Assembly (NCBI RefSeq): GCF_004135935.1
Contig: NZ_CP025086.1
Location: 62,001 to 126,000 of the forward strand
Origin: Methylovirgula ligni
GTDB lineage: Bacteria; Pseudomonadota; Alphaproteobacteria; Rhizobiales; Beijerinckiaceae
Direction: 5' to 3'
Length of the DNA stretch: 64,000 nucleotides
Numbering within the stretch: the first letter of the stretch is position 1; the number at the start of each line of letters is the position of its first letter. This document shows positions 47,329 through 56,231 of the stretch, in pieces. Made by a program: the position numbers and the translations under genes. The notes below the pieces were generated by a model. It was not told where the DNA came from. It saw only the letters and a program-made list of their open reading frames with translations, and did not search any database.

Positions 47329-47630
47329 CGCGTCCTCGAAATTGCGACGGAAACGCGCGCGCCAACGCCGCTAGGCGTGTCACAAAACCGCGTCCCCGCC
47401 ATTGGAAAAAGGCGTGCTCTTACAAAGACATGCTTTATAAAGACACGCTTGGCGGAGGTCCGCGCCCTCCTCTGCCAGGAATCCTTTATCAGGAACCCTT
47501 GCCGACAGGTGTCCGCTCTCGAGCTAAGCTCCGGGACGCCACGGGTGCGCCATGACAGGACAAACCCGCCATGAAAGAAGGCGCCCGAAGGCGCCCGCTG
47601 GATAAGCTGTAAGAAGAACCCGGTGCGAAG
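47329..47630. other. rpsD upstream region
   Basis: 302 bp between rpsD and the MOSC fusion gene, both on the minus strand. It should hold the rpsD promoter and 5' leader. The terminator of the MOSC gene is at 47573-47595. Nothing else recognised. Confidence 0.5.
47573..47595 (-). terminator. Intrinsic terminator of the MOSC fusion gene
   Basis: Stem GGCGCC/GGCGCC with a TTCG tetraloop on the minus strand (47580-47595), followed by TTCTTTC. Located 35 bp past the stop of the fusion gene. Confidence 0.75.
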
Positions 47631-49475
47631 TCAAGCATCAATGAGCACAGTGCCGGCGGGATGACTCTGGCAACTCAAAACCAGCCCCGAATCTTTCTGC
47701 TCCGGTGTAAGCACGAAATCGCAGTCGATCGTGACCTCGCCCGCGATCACCCTGATCTTGCAGCGGCCGCAAACGCCGGCCCGGCAACCATAATCGAGAC
47801 CGACGCCCGCCGCGAGCGCCGCATCGAGGAGTGTCGCCCGCGAGGAAACGACAGCTTCCTTGCCCGATTTCACAAACCTGACCTCGCAATCGACCGCATC
47901 GCCCGTCGGCGCAACATTCGCGTTGCCGCCGAAAGCTTCGATCTCGATATGCGAGGCCTCGACGCCGAGATGATGGAGCATCTGCTGCGCCGCCGCCGCC
48001 ATCGCTGTCGGTCCGCAAATATGCACCGTGCGATGAGCGATGTCCGGCACTGCGGCGCGGATGAAGGTTTCCGACAGCCGGCCGCGGGCGCCCGTCCAGC
48101 CTTCGTCCGGCGCGGTGACGGTGAGATGGACTTTGAGCGCGGGGTGAGCGCGCTGAAGCGCATCAAGCTCGTCGCGGAAAATGATGTCGCGCGGCGTCCG
48201 CACGGAGTAGATGAGATCGATACGGCCCTGCCAGTTCCGGCCAGTGAGATAGCGGATTTTCGACATCAGCGGCGTGATTCCGACGCCGCCGGCAATGAAA
48301 ACGATCTCGTCCGAATTCTCGCCGTCGAAAGTAAAGCGTCCCAGCGGACCGGAAACGGCGAGATGCGATCCGGGCGCCAGCGACTCGTGCAGCAGACCGG
48401 AGCCGAGGCCTTCGCGCTTCACCGTGATCTCACAGAAGCCCGGCTCCGATGGCGACGAGGCGATCGTATAGCAGCGCTGCAAGACCTCCGCGCCGCGATC
48501 CAACGAGAGGGTCAGAAACTGGCCGGGCAAAAAGCGAAACGGAATATCAGCACCGCCCGGGTGACGCAGGCGAAAGGTTTTTACCGTCGCGGTTTCGTCC
48601 CGCGTGGATTCGACGACGAGATCACCGGCCCAGAAATCCGCGACATGCGGCGCCCGCTCGGTGCTTCTCCCGGCTGGCACTTCGAGGATTTCGACGCTAT
48701 CGCCGACATGCAGCACCTTGCCGCCCTGATCGCCGTGCGTCCGGGTGTTGATCGCAACGCGATAGAAATGGTTGAACCTTTCGCGGGTCGACCAGCCCGG
48801 CAGCGTGCGGGCACGCAATTCCGTGAAACGCCGCACGAACGTGTCGTCGCTTTCGCCCGTCAACGGATCGCGCGGCGGCACGACGCAGCGCTGGCACGGG
48901 TTGATGCCCTCGAAAATCACATCGCCGATGCGAAACTTGACCGTCGTTCCGGGTGCACTGAAGAGCCGGTCTTCCCAGAACGGCGGCACGCCGTCGATTT
49001 CGAGATTGGTCCGAAAACGCCGGCGCACTTCATCGATCGGCAGGCCGAACCACCGACCGATCTCCGCGAGCGTGCCAACGCTGATGATTGTCGGCCCCGG
49101 CGAATCCGTGTCGTCGGGGAAACCGAGATCGCCATTTTTCCCGAAGGAGACGGGAAAACCGAAATAGGCATTGAGCCAATTCTCAAGCGGCGGGGCTGCG
49201 TCAATCGAAAAGCTTTCGCTGCCGAGCCCGCGCTCACTCTCGTCGCGCAAAGTGACGGCGCGCGTGTCTATGTCGATCTCGGACCGCAGGCGATGCACGG
49301 CCGCATGCCGCTTTCCATTGACGAATTTGCCCGCCTCATCGAAGAGCGCCCAGGTCCGGTCATGTTCCAGGGCGCCGCTCGACAATACCCGCGCCAGCCG
49401 CGGTTCAACGGGGTCAAGCGACTTGATCGGGAAAATCAGTATTCGGGAGAGGAACGGCTCGCGCTTCGACATCAT
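47631..49475 (-). CDS. MOSC domain - FAD/NAD(P)H reductase - 2Fe-2S ferredoxin fusion
   Basis: A 614-aa multidomain redox protein. Residues 1-140 are the MOSC N-terminal beta-barrel domain (RILIFPIKSLDPVE), then the MOSC domain with Cys194/Cys197 in NPCQRCVVPPRDP, the region that in relatives holds a molybdenum centre or transfers sulphur. Next is a ferredoxin-reductase module with RCYTIASSP (FAD) and FIAGGVGITPLMSKIRYL (NAD(P)H). Last is a plant-type 2Fe-2S ferredoxin with Cys564, Cys569, Cys572 and Cys602. The start at 49475 (MMSKREPF) is preferred over a 69-residue extension. It is divergent from NAD-FDH. It may be a molybdo-reductase with its own electron chain; the substrate is not known. 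Confidence 0.87.
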   Translation of the reverse strand: MMSKREPFLSRILIFPIKSLDPVEPRLARVLSSGALEHDRTWALFDEAGKFVNGKRHAAVHRLRSEIDIDTRAVTLRDESERGLGSESFSIDAAPPLENWLNAYFGFPVSFGKNGDLGFPDDTDSPGPTIISVGTLAEIGRWFGLPIDEVRRRFRTNLEIDGVPPFWEDRLFSAPGTTVKFRIGDVIFEGINPCQRCVVPPRDPLTGESDDTFVRRFTELRARTLPGWSTRERFNHFYRVAINTRTHGDQGGKVLHVGDSVEILEVPAGRSTERAPHVADFWAGDLVVESTRDETATVKTFRLRHPGGADIPFRFLPGQFLTLSLDRGAEVLQRCYTIASSPSEPGFCEITVKREGLGSGLLHESLAPGSHLAVSGPLGRFTFDGENSDEIVFIAGGVGITPLMSKIRYLTGRNWQGRIDLIYSVRTPRDIIFRDELDALQRAHPALKVHLTVTAPDEGWTGARGRLSETFIRAAVPDIAHRTVHICGPTAMAAAAQQMLHHLGVEASHIEIEAFGGNANVAPTGDAVDCEVRFVKSGKEAVVSSRATLLDAALAAGVGLDYGCRAGVCGRCKIRVIAGEVTIDCDFVLTPEQKDSGLVLSCQSHPAGTVLIDA

Positions 49476-49827
49476 CGATCGTTGATTGCCCCACCCCAAA
49501 CGACCACGCTTTCCTGGCCCCGAGAACGTCCAGATTTCATTTGCTTGATGGTGCCAGGACAATTTCCGAAATCCGCTTCGACCAGTCTTGAGCCGTGCGC
49601 GAATAACACCAACGTCTGTTTGGAGATCCCGCGTTTTTTGGAACGCGTCTGATCGGTCGCACGTTCTGAAATTGGCAGTCAAACCGAACGTGCCGGCGCC
49701 GCTTCATAGAAGTGCTCGATAAATGTACGCAACAATCAATTGGCACTCTGCCACGAATAGCGCCAGTGTCCGGCTGCTGTATGAACATAAATACAGCAGG
49801 AAACGACAACTTCCCAAGGAGGAAACG
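49476..49827. other. Divergent region between the MOSC fusion gene and fdh
   Basis: 352 bp without a gene. It holds the inverted repeat at 49774-49799 just upstream of the fdh ribosome site. Open frames here are extensions of neighbouring genes. Confidence 0.6.
49774..49799 (+). promoter_or_regulatory. Inverted repeat CTGCTGTAT-N8-ATACAGCAG before fdh
   Basis: Perfect 9-bp arms with an 8-bp spacer, 28 bp upstream of the fdh ATG and 16 bp before its AAGGAGG. It could be a regulator operator or, if transcribed, a hairpin in the 5' leader. Confidence 0.6.
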
Positions 49828-50988
49828 ATGGCGAAGATTATTTGCGTTCTCTATGACGATCCGGTCGACGGCTACCCCAAGACCTACGCCCGCGACACGA
49901 TCCCGGTCATCAAATCCTATCCCGACGGCCAGACGACCCCGACGCCCTCGGCGATCGATTTCAAGCCCGGCGAACTTTTGGGCAGCGTCAGCGGCGCCCT
50001 CGGCCTGAAGAAGTGGGCCAAGGACAATGGCCATCAGCTCATCGTCACCTCGGACAAGGAAGGTCCGAACTCGACACTCGACAAGGAGCTGCACGACGCG
50101 GAGGTGGTGATCTCGCAGCCCTTCTGGCCCGCCTATATGACGGCGGAGCGGATCGCCAAGGCCAAAAACCTGAAGCTCATCGTGACCGCCGGCATCGGCT
50201 CCGACCACACCGATCTCGAAGCCGCCAACAAGCACAAAATCACCGTCGCCGAAGTCACCTATTGTAACAGCATCAGCGTCGCCGAGCATGTGGTGATGAT
50301 GATCCTGAGCCTCGTGCGCAATTACATTCCTTCGCACGATTGGGTCCGAAAGGGCGGCTGGAACATCGCCGATTGCGTCGAGCGCGCCTATGACCTCGAA
50401 GGCTTGCATGTCGGCACTGTTGCGGCCGGGCGTATCGGCACGGCCGTGCTGCGCCGTCTGAAACCCTTCGACGTCAAGCTGCACTACACCGACCGGCATC
50501 GCTTGCCGGCGGACGTCGAGAAGGAATTGGGCCTCACCTTCCATGAAAATCGCGAGGATTTGTTCAAGGTCTGCGACGTCATCACGCTCAACACGCCGTT
50601 GCATCCGGAAACCGAGCATATGATCAACGACAAGACGCTCGCGACAATGAAGCGCGGCACATATCTGGTGAACACCGCTCGCGGAAAGCTTTGCGACCGC
50701 GATGCGATTGTCCGCGCGCTCGAAAGCGGTCAACTCGCGGGCTATGCCGGCGATGTCTGGTATCCGCAGCCAGCGCCGAAGGATCACCCGTGGCGCACCA
50801 TGCCGCACGAAGGCATGACGCCCCACACCTCCGGCACGACCCTCTCGGCGCAGGCGCGCTATGCCGCCGGCACGCGGGAAATCCTTGAGAACTTCTTCGC
50901 CGGCAAGCCGATCCGCGACGAATATCTGATCGTCCAGGGCGGCCATCTCGCCGGCGTCGGCGCGCATTCCTATAGCGTGGCGAAGTAA
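49828..50988 (+). CDS. fdh: NAD-dependent formate dehydrogenase
   Basis: A 386-aa D-2-hydroxyacid dehydrogenase-fold enzyme that oxidises formate to CO2 with NAD+, needing no metal. Against Pseudomonas FDH numbering the catalytic residues are shifted by one: Asn147 (CNSIS), Arg285 (NTARG), Gln314 (WYPQPAP) and His333 (PHTSG). The nucleotide-binding motif is GTVAAGRIG (196-204). The start at 49828 follows AAGGAGG; longer in-frame extension is not family-like. In methylotrophs this enzyme supplies NADH from C1 oxidation. Here it also stands within reach of oxalate decarboxylase, which makes formate. Confidence 0.96.
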   Translation: MAKIICVLYDDPVDGYPKTYARDTIPVIKSYPDGQTTPTPSAIDFKPGELLGSVSGALGLKKWAKDNGHQLIVTSDKEGPNSTLDKELHDAEVVISQPFWPAYMTAERIAKAKNLKLIVTAGIGSDHTDLEAANKHKITVAEVTYCNSISVAEHVVMMILSLVRNYIPSHDWVRKGGWNIADCVERAYDLEGLHVGTVAAGRIGTAVLRRLKPFDVKLHYTDRHRLPADVEKELGLTFHENREDLFKVCDVITLNTPLHPETEHMINDKTLATMKRGTYLVNTARGKLCDRDAIVRALESGQLAGYAGDVWYPQPAPKDHPWRTMPHEGMTPHTSGTTLSAQARYAAGTREILENFFAGKPIRDEYLIVQGGHLAGVGAHSYSVAK

Positions 50989-50997
50989 TGTGACGGA

Positions 50998-51030
50998 CCC
51001 GGCGCGGTTTCAATCGCGCCGGGCTACTTT
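50998..51030 (+). terminator. Terminator-like hairpin after fdh
   Basis: Perfect 9-bp stem CCCGGCGCG/CGCGCCGGG (50998-51006, 51015-51023) with an 8-nt loop, then CTACTTT. A short T-run makes it weaker than the others. It lies between convergent fdh and the quinone oxidoreductase. Confidence 0.6.
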
Positions 51031-51064
51031 GCGGGCAGCCGCGGCAAAAATATCGCTGAACGAG

Positions 51065-52051
51065 CTACTTCCCCGTCTCCAGCACAATCTTGCCGACATG
51101 GCTTGAGGATTCCATCAGCGCATGCGCGGCGCGGGCGTCCTCCAGCGGAAAGGTCGCGTGAATGACGGGCAGCGCCTTGCCGCGATCAAGCGACGGCCAG
51201 ATCTTGTCACGCAGAGCGCGCGCGACCTCGGCCTTCTGCTCGACGGAGCGGGCGCGCATCGTGGAACCGGTGATCGTCAGCCGCTTCATCATCACCGGCA
51301 TGAGATTGATGTTCTCGACAGTGCTGCCTTGCAGGAAAGCGATTTGCACCAGCCGGCCTTCGAGCGCGAGCAGCGAAAGATTCTTCGCGATATAGCTGCC
51401 ACCAACCATGTCGAGGATTATGTTGACGCCACGCTTGGCGGTGAGCGCCTTCACCTCGGCAACGAAGTCATGCGTCTTGTAATCGATCGCGTGGTCGGCG
51501 CCGAGCGTGCGGCAGAAGGCGCATTTTTCCGGCGAACCGGCGGTGACGATCACGTGCGAGCCGAACAGCTTGGCGAGTTGAATGGCTGTTGAGCCGATGC
51601 CGCTCGAACCGCCATGAATGAGGATCGTCTCGCCGGGCTTCAAACGCCCGCGCGTGAACACATTGTCGAAGACAGTGAAATAAGTCTCAGGGATTCCTGC
51701 CGCTTCGACAAGGCTTAGGCCACGCGGCACCGGCAGACAAAGCCGCGTATCCGCCACCGCATATTCGGCATAGCCGCCGGAGCCGACGAGTGCGCAGACC
51801 TCCTCGCCAAGGTGCGGCGCCGAAACCCCTTCGCCATGGGCGACAACGCGCCCGGCAATCTCCAGCCCCGGCACGTCGGACTCGCCGGGCGGCGGCGGAT
51901 AGTTCCCGTCGCGCTGATGACAGTCCGGCCGGTTGATGCCTGCCGCGACCACCTCGATCAGAACCTGGCCCGGTCCCGGCACCGGAACCGGGGCTTCGCG
52001 CAGGCGGATCACTTCCGGCCCGCCTGCCCCGTCGAAGAAAATCTCCCGCAT
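51065..52051 (-). CDS. NADPH:quinone oxidoreductase (zeta-crystallin-like MDR)
   Basis: A 328-aa medium-chain reductase of the QOR/PIG3 branch, which lacks catalytic zinc. The N-terminal GROES-like part has EVVAAGINRPDCHQRDGNYPPPPGESDVPGLEIAG. The Rossmann segment is ILIHGGSSGIGSTAIQLAKLFG. ERGVN-like KRGVNIILDMVGG and a C-terminal HVGKIVL ending fit TED2/PIG3. It reduces quinones or enals. The start at 52051 (MREIFFDGAGG) is chosen by family length; one at 52099 is an alternative. Confidence 0.88.
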   Translation of the reverse strand: MREIFFDGAGGPEVIRLREAPVPVPGPGQVLIEVVAAGINRPDCHQRDGNYPPPPGESDVPGLEIAGRVVAHGEGVSAPHLGEEVCALVGSGGYAEYAVADTRLCLPVPRGLSLVEAAGIPETYFTVFDNVFTRGRLKPGETILIHGGSSGIGSTAIQLAKLFGSHVIVTAGSPEKCAFCRTLGADHAIDYKTHDFVAEVKALTAKRGVNIILDMVGGSYIAKNLSLLALEGRLVQIAFLQGSTVENINLMPVMMKRLTITGSTMRARSVEQKAEVARALRDKIWPSLDRGKALPVIHATFPLEDARAAHALMESSSHVGKIVLETGK

Positions 52052-52242
52052 GATTTTTGCCGCTGCCAAAATCTGTGCTCCTCCGGTCCGCCCGCACATA
52101 ATCGCACGCGCCTTGCAGCGCAGCCACCGCGCACCGCAAATTAAGTGGCGTCGCCAAACGATCGCTTTCCCGCTTGGCAAGCTTAGCCGTACATGCAAGC
52201 TTTCCCTTGTTGCGGATCAAATGAATTTGCGGGCGGGCTGCG

Positions 52243-53043
52243 GTGCGAGTATCGCGCGTTTGTTTCTTGGGGGGAATCGCAATCGCATCGTTCCTCGCTG
52301 CGTCCCGGCAGGCGCGGGCGAGCGCCTGGCTTGAGCCGCCGGGTGAAGGGCAAATCATCACCGGATCGGTTTTTTCGGATTCGACGCGCTATTTCGACCC
52401 GAACGGCAAACTGATCCCGATTCCCGCCTACGAAAAATTTTCTCTCGGCTCCTATATCGAATATGGCTTGAGCGACGAATTCACGCTCGTCGCGCGGCCC
52501 TTCTTCGATCACGACACCCAGGCGACAACCCCCACGACACGCCTCACGACAGGCGGGACGGATATCGGTCTGCGCGCCGGCGTCGCCAATTTCGGCGATA
52601 CTGTCATTTCGGTTCAGGCGGTGGCGCACGTTCCCTTCGTTTCGCGCCAGCCACTCGTCAATTTCGATTCCGATTCCATCGTCTCGGGCGATTTCCGGCT
52701 GCTGATCGGCCATTCGTTTTCGCTCGCCGGCATGGACGGTTTCGTGGACCTTCAGGGCAGCTATCGTCTGGTCGGCGACGACATGCCCGACGAATGGCAC
52801 GCGGACGTGACTCTCGGCGCGCGACCGCGGCCAAATATTCTGCTGCTGCTACAAAGCTTTGCGACGATTGCACCGCAAGCGACCGCAGATTCGCCCGCAT
52901 ATAATTGGGTGAAGCTGCAGGAAAGCCTGGTCTATGATGTTTCGACGACCTGGTCGGTGCAGGGCGGCGTTTTCGAGACGGTAGCGGGGACAAATGCCGG
53001 GCGTGAACTCGGGCCACTTGCCGCCGTCTGGTATCGCTTTTAG
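52243..53043 (+). CDS. Putative outer-membrane beta-barrel protein
   Basis: A 266-aa protein beginning with GTG and a signal peptide ending ARASA. The mature part consists of alternating hydrophobic strands and ends in WYRF, the C-terminal aromatic signal used by outer-membrane barrels. Strand segments such as FSLGSYIEYGLSDEFTLVARPFF suggest 8-12 strands. Similar proteins are found as small transport-associated or channel-like proteins. The substrate is unknown. mobA begins 8 bp downstream. Confidence 0.7.
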   Translation: MRVSRVCFLGGIAIASFLAASRQARASAWLEPPGEGQIITGSVFSDSTRYFDPNGKLIPIPAYEKFSLGSYIEYGLSDEFTLVARPFFDHDTQATTPTTRLTTGGTDIGLRAGVANFGDTVISVQAVAHVPFVSRQPLVNFDSDSIVSGDFRLLIGHSFSLAGMDGFVDLQGSYRLVGDDMPDEWHADVTLGARPRPNILLLLQSFATIAPQATADSPAYNWVKLQESLVYDVSTTWSVQGGVFETVAGTNAGRELGPLAAVWYRF

Positions 53044-53051
53044 CGTGAGTT

Positions 53052-53705
53052 ATGGTCACGCAGGACACTGCCTATCCGCCAACCGGCGCCATCATTCTCG
53101 CGGGCGGCCGCGCGACACGGATGGGCGGCGCTGACAAAGCGCTGCAAAAGCTCGGCGCCGAGCCACTCGTCGCGCATGTGATCGCGGCGCTCCAGCCGCA
53201 ATGCGCTTCCATTATCATCAACGCCAATGGCCCCGCGGCGCGGTTCGCGCCCTTCGGCGTTCCTGTCGTGCCCGACAATCTGCCCGACTTTCCGGGCCCC
53301 TTGGCCGGTGTGCTGGCCGGGCTCGATTATTTCGCCGCGCAACGCCCCGATCTTGCTTTCGCCGTGAGCGTCGCGACCGATACGCCCTTTCTCCCCGCCG
53401 ACCTCGTCGCGCGGCTTCATGCAGCGCGCAGCGCCAAACCCGCCGAGATCGCGGTCGCGCGCTCCGACAATATCGTGCATCCGACCTTTGCGCTTTGGCC
53501 GGTCGCGCTCCGCGCCGATCTGCGCGAGGCGCTCGTCGTCGAGGATCTGCGCCGCGTCAATAGTTTCTTCGCGCGCCATGTCTGCGCCTATGCGGATTGG
53601 AACGTGACGCCCTACGATCCGTTCCTCAACATCAACACCCTGGATGATCTCCACGCAGCCGAGCGGATACTCACCGCGACAACCGCAGAATCCGAAAGAC
53701 GATAA
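53052..53705 (+). CDS. mobA: Molybdenum cofactor guanylyltransferase MobA
   Basis: A 217-aa enzyme that attaches GMP to molybdopterin to make the MGD cofactor. The GTP-binding lead LAGGRATRMGGADKAL, the Mg-binding VATDTPFLP and the C-terminal NINTLDDL are standard. It is near mobB and tusA, a small Moco neighbourhood. The 3' end overlaps the convergent tusA by 35 bp. Confidence 0.94.
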   Translation: MVTQDTAYPPTGAIILAGGRATRMGGADKALQKLGAEPLVAHVIAALQPQCASIIINANGPAARFAPFGVPVVPDNLPDFPGPLAGVLAGLDYFAAQRPDLAFAVSVATDTPFLPADLVARLHAARSAKPAEIAVARSDNIVHPTFALWPVALRADLREALVVEDLRRVNSFFARHVCAYADWNVTPYDPFLNINTLDDLHAAERILTATTAESERR

Positions 53706-53907
53706 CGCCATCCTGCCGATGACTGTCTTCGAGCGCGTCCCCCAGTTCGTGGACGAGATGCGGGATATCGATCGCGGACAAAGGATCGGTGCAGAAAACG
53801 ATCAGCCGCTCGCCCGCGTCGAGCCGCAGCAGGGCCCGGCGCGTGTGCAGAACCGGCAAAGGGCATTTCAGGCCCTTGAGATCGAGTTCTTTGACAGGCT
53901 CATCCAT
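53671..53907 (-). CDS. TusA family sulphur-carrier protein
   Basis: A 78-aa sulphurtransferase. DLKGLKCPLPVLHTRRAL contains the persulphide-bearing Cys15 followed by Pro16, the CP signature of the SirA/TusA/YedF fold. It relays sulphur for tRNA thiolation or for Moco and FdhD steps. It lies opposite the end of mobA and upstream of the methyltransferase, in divergent orientation. The context suggests a link to molybdenum cofactor, but this is inference. Confidence 0.85.
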   Translation of the reverse strand: MDEPVKELDLKGLKCPLPVLHTRRALLRLDAGERLIVFCTDPLSAIDIPHLVHELGDALEDSHRQDGVIVFRILRLSR

Positions 53908-53952
53908 GCGCTGTTTATAGGACAATGTCAGGCGGACGCCACGGAGGATGAA

Positions 53953-54720
53953 ATGACCAGCGGACACGCGGCACTGGTGACACGCCAATTCGGCGCCCGC
54001 GCCGAGGCCTATGTCGAAAGCTCTGTCCACGCCCAAGGCGCCGATCTCGATCAGGCGGCGGCGCTCCTTCAAGGCCAAAGCACGGCGCGCGTGCTCGACC
54101 TTGGCTGCGGCGGCGGCCATGTTTCCTTCCGCGCCGCCCCGCTCGTCGCGGAAGTCACCGCCTATGATCTTTCAGTCGATATGCTCGCCGCCGTTGCGCG
54201 CGTAGCGGCCGAACGCGGCTTCGCCAATATCGCGACACAGCAAGGCCGCGCCGAAACGCTGCCGTTCCCGGACGCGCATTTCGATGTCGTCCTGAGCCGC
54301 TACAGCGCGCATCATTGGCATGGCTTCGGTCAAGCGCTCGCCGAGGCGCGTCGCGTGCTGCGCCCTGGCGGCCGGGCCTTGTTCATGGATGTCGTCTCGC
54401 CTGGCCTCGGCCTGCTCGACACTTACCTGCAAGGCATCGAACTCATCCGCGATCCGTCCCACGTGCGCGATTATTCGCTCGCCGAATGGACGGATGCACT
54501 CGCCGCCGCCGGCTTCGCTTTGAAGAGCGTGACTGCGCGGCGTCTGCACCTCGACTTCGCGACCTGGGTCGCGCGCATAGCGACACCGCAAATGCAGATC
54601 GATACGATCCGCGCGCTGCAAACGCAGATGTCGGAAGATGTCGCGGCGCATTTTGCGATCGAAGCCGACGGCAGTTTCACCATCGACACGGCGGCAATCG
54701 AAGTCGCGCGAGACAGATAA
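53953..54720 (+). CDS. Class I SAM-dependent methyltransferase (UbiE-like)
   Basis: A 255-aa methyltransferase. Motif I is VLDLGCGGGHVSF (about 47-59), followed by YDLSVDML and the post-motif region FPDAHFDVVLSRYSAHHWHGF. The tail segment EARRVLRPGGRALFMDV is motif III. The similarity is to UbiE/YcgJ small-molecule methyltransferases; the acceptor is unknown. The ATG at 53953 follows GGAGG, preferred over a longer frame. The mobB start overlaps its stop codon. Confidence 0.85.
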   Translation: MTSGHAALVTRQFGARAEAYVESSVHAQGADLDQAAALLQGQSTARVLDLGCGGGHVSFRAAPLVAEVTAYDLSVDMLAAVARVAAERGFANIATQQGRAETLPFPDAHFDVVLSRYSAHHWHGFGQALAEARRVLRPGGRALFMDVVSPGLGLLDTYLQGIELIRDPSHVRDYSLAEWTDALAAAGFALKSVTARRLHLDFATWVARIATPQMQIDTIRALQTQMSEDVAAHFAIEADGSFTIDTAAIEVARDR

Positions 54721-55226
54721 TGCGCGTCATCGGCTTTGCCGGATGGAGCGGCGCGGGCAAGACGACCTTGATCGTCAAGCTGATTCCGGTTTTGCGCGCG
54801 CGCGGCTTCACCGTCTCGACGATAAAACACGCACATCATAATTTCGACATCGACAAGCCGGGCAAGGATTCCTACGAGCATCGCGCCGCTGGCGCGACGG
54901 AGGTTCTCGTCGCCTCCGATCAGCGTTTCGCCCTGATGCACGAATTACGCGGCGCGCCGGAACCGCCGCTCACCGAACTGCTCAGCAAGCTTGCGCAGGT
55001 CGATCTCGTTCTTATCGAGGGGTTCAAGCGCGACGCACATCCGAAGCTCGAAGTACATCGCGCCGCCAACGGCAAGCCGCTGCTTTATCCGGACGACACG
55101 CAGATCAAGGCGCTGGTGAGCGACCTGGCGGATACCGACGTCCCCGAGCATCTCGCGCACGCGTCGATCGATGATGTGGAAGCTGTTGCAACGCTCGTCC
55201 TGCGGCTCGCGGCGGTCTGGCGGTAA
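54720..55226 (+). CDS. mobB: Molybdopterin-guanine dinucleotide biosynthesis protein MobB
   Basis: A 168-aa P-loop GTPase-like accessory protein. Walker A GWSGAGKT (8-15), then TIKHAHHNFDIDKPGKDSYEHRAAGA and LIEGFKRDAHPKLEVHR, which are family signatures. It assists MobA. The ATG overlaps the last base of the methyltransferase stop (TAATG), so it is translationally coupled. MobA-dependent enzymes (e.g. DMSO-reductase-type) are not in this window. Confidence 0.94.
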   Translation: MRVIGFAGWSGAGKTTLIVKLIPVLRARGFTVSTIKHAHHNFDIDKPGKDSYEHRAAGATEVLVASDQRFALMHELRGAPEPPLTELLSKLAQVDLVLIEGFKRDAHPKLEVHRAANGKPLLYPDDTQIKALVSDLADTDVPEHLAHASIDDVEAVATLVLRLAAVWR

Positions 55227-55227
55227 C

Positions 55228-56082
55228 TCAGAGAGTTTCCAGATTGGCGCGGGCGCGGATCGCGGCACTAAGTGCGGCAACGGCGCGGCCCGGCGCGCGA
55301 CGCGCCTTCAGCAGCATGAATTCAACTGGGCCGAGGTCAGGCAGACCCTGCCCCGGATCGACTTCCTCCAGACCTTCCGGAATCAATCTGCGTGAATGCG
55401 CCATGAGACCGAGCCCCGCACGCGTCGCCGTCGTCAAGCCGTTCAGGCTGCTGCTCGTGCAGGCGATGCGCCAGGGAATGCCGGCATATTCGAGCGCCGA
55501 CAGCGCGGCCGAGCGCGTGATCGCCGGCGGACGGTAGAGCACCAGCGGGACAGGCCCTTCGGGGCGCAGCCAGTCTTTGCGCGCCCCGACCCAAACAAGC
55601 CTGTCGCGCCAGACGAGATCGCCGCGCTCGTCGCCCACCCAACGCTTGCACAGGATGATATCAAGCTCGCCGCTATCGAGACGATTCATCAACACGGCGC
55701 TCAACGCGACGGTGAACTCGAATTCGATAAGTGGATGCTGTGATACGAATCCCTCCAGCACCTCCGGTAGCCATGAGGGCACGAGATCTTCCGACGCGCC
55801 GAAGCGCAAGCGTCCGCGCTGCTCGGTGCCAGCGAAATAATCCGCCGCACGCGCATTCGTCTCCATGATGTTGCGCGCAAATTCGACAAGCGCCTCACCC
55901 TCAGAGGTCATCGTAACCGAATGCGTGTCGCGCACGAACAGACGATGGCCGATGCATTTCTCAAGCTTCTGCACATGCTCGCTGACCGTCGATTGCCGCA
56001 GATTGAGTCTGCGACTTGCCTCCGAGAAGCTGTTGCCCTCGGCAATGACGAGAAAGGTCTGCAACAAAACCGGGTCGAGCAT
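55228..56082 (-). CDS. LysR family transcriptional regulator
   Basis: A 284-aa regulator. The N-terminal winged helix reads LLQTFLVIAEGNSFSEASRRLNLRQSTVSEHVQKLE. The effector-binding domain follows (about 90-284). The ATG at 56082 is used; an in-frame GTG eight codons upstream is possible. It is divergent from the oxalate decarboxylase gene, so it is a likely controller of it, perhaps with oxalate or formate as ligand (inference). Confidence 0.9.
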   Translation of the reverse strand: MLDPVLLQTFLVIAEGNSFSEASRRLNLRQSTVSEHVQKLEKCIGHRLFVRDTHSVTMTSEGEALVEFARNIMETNARAADYFAGTEQRGRLRFGASEDLVPSWLPEVLEGFVSQHPLIEFEFTVALSAVLMNRLDSGELDIILCKRWVGDERGDLVWRDRLVWVGARKDWLRPEGPVPLVLYRPPAITRSAALSALEYAGIPWRIACTSSSLNGLTTATRAGLGLMAHSRRLIPEGLEEVDPGQGLPDLGPVEFMLLKARRAPGRAVAALSAAIRARANLETL

Positions 56083-56145
56083 TTGCCTATCGGAAGTCAC
56101 GATCACACTGACCGGCTTCTACGGCGTTCCGAGCCGCGCTGGCAA

Positions 56146-56166
56146 TTGTCATAGTGGTCAAGACAA
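56146..56166. promoter_or_regulatory. LysR-type site TTGTC-N11-GACAA
   Basis: An inverted repeat with 5-bp arms and 11-bp spacing in the lysR/oxdC intergenic region, 66-86 bp upstream of the oxdC start. Arms and spacing fit LysR-type regulator boxes. Confidence 0.5.
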
Positions 56167-56231
56167 AAAATTCCGCAGGCGAACCATGATGTTCGCATCG
56201 GGAACGCTTGCGCGAAAAAACGGAGGAAACG

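Noticed and set aside
47661..49652. Plus-strand frame of 663 codons opposite the MOSC fusion
   Set aside because: Antisense of a protein with clear FAD, NAD and 2Fe-2S motifs.
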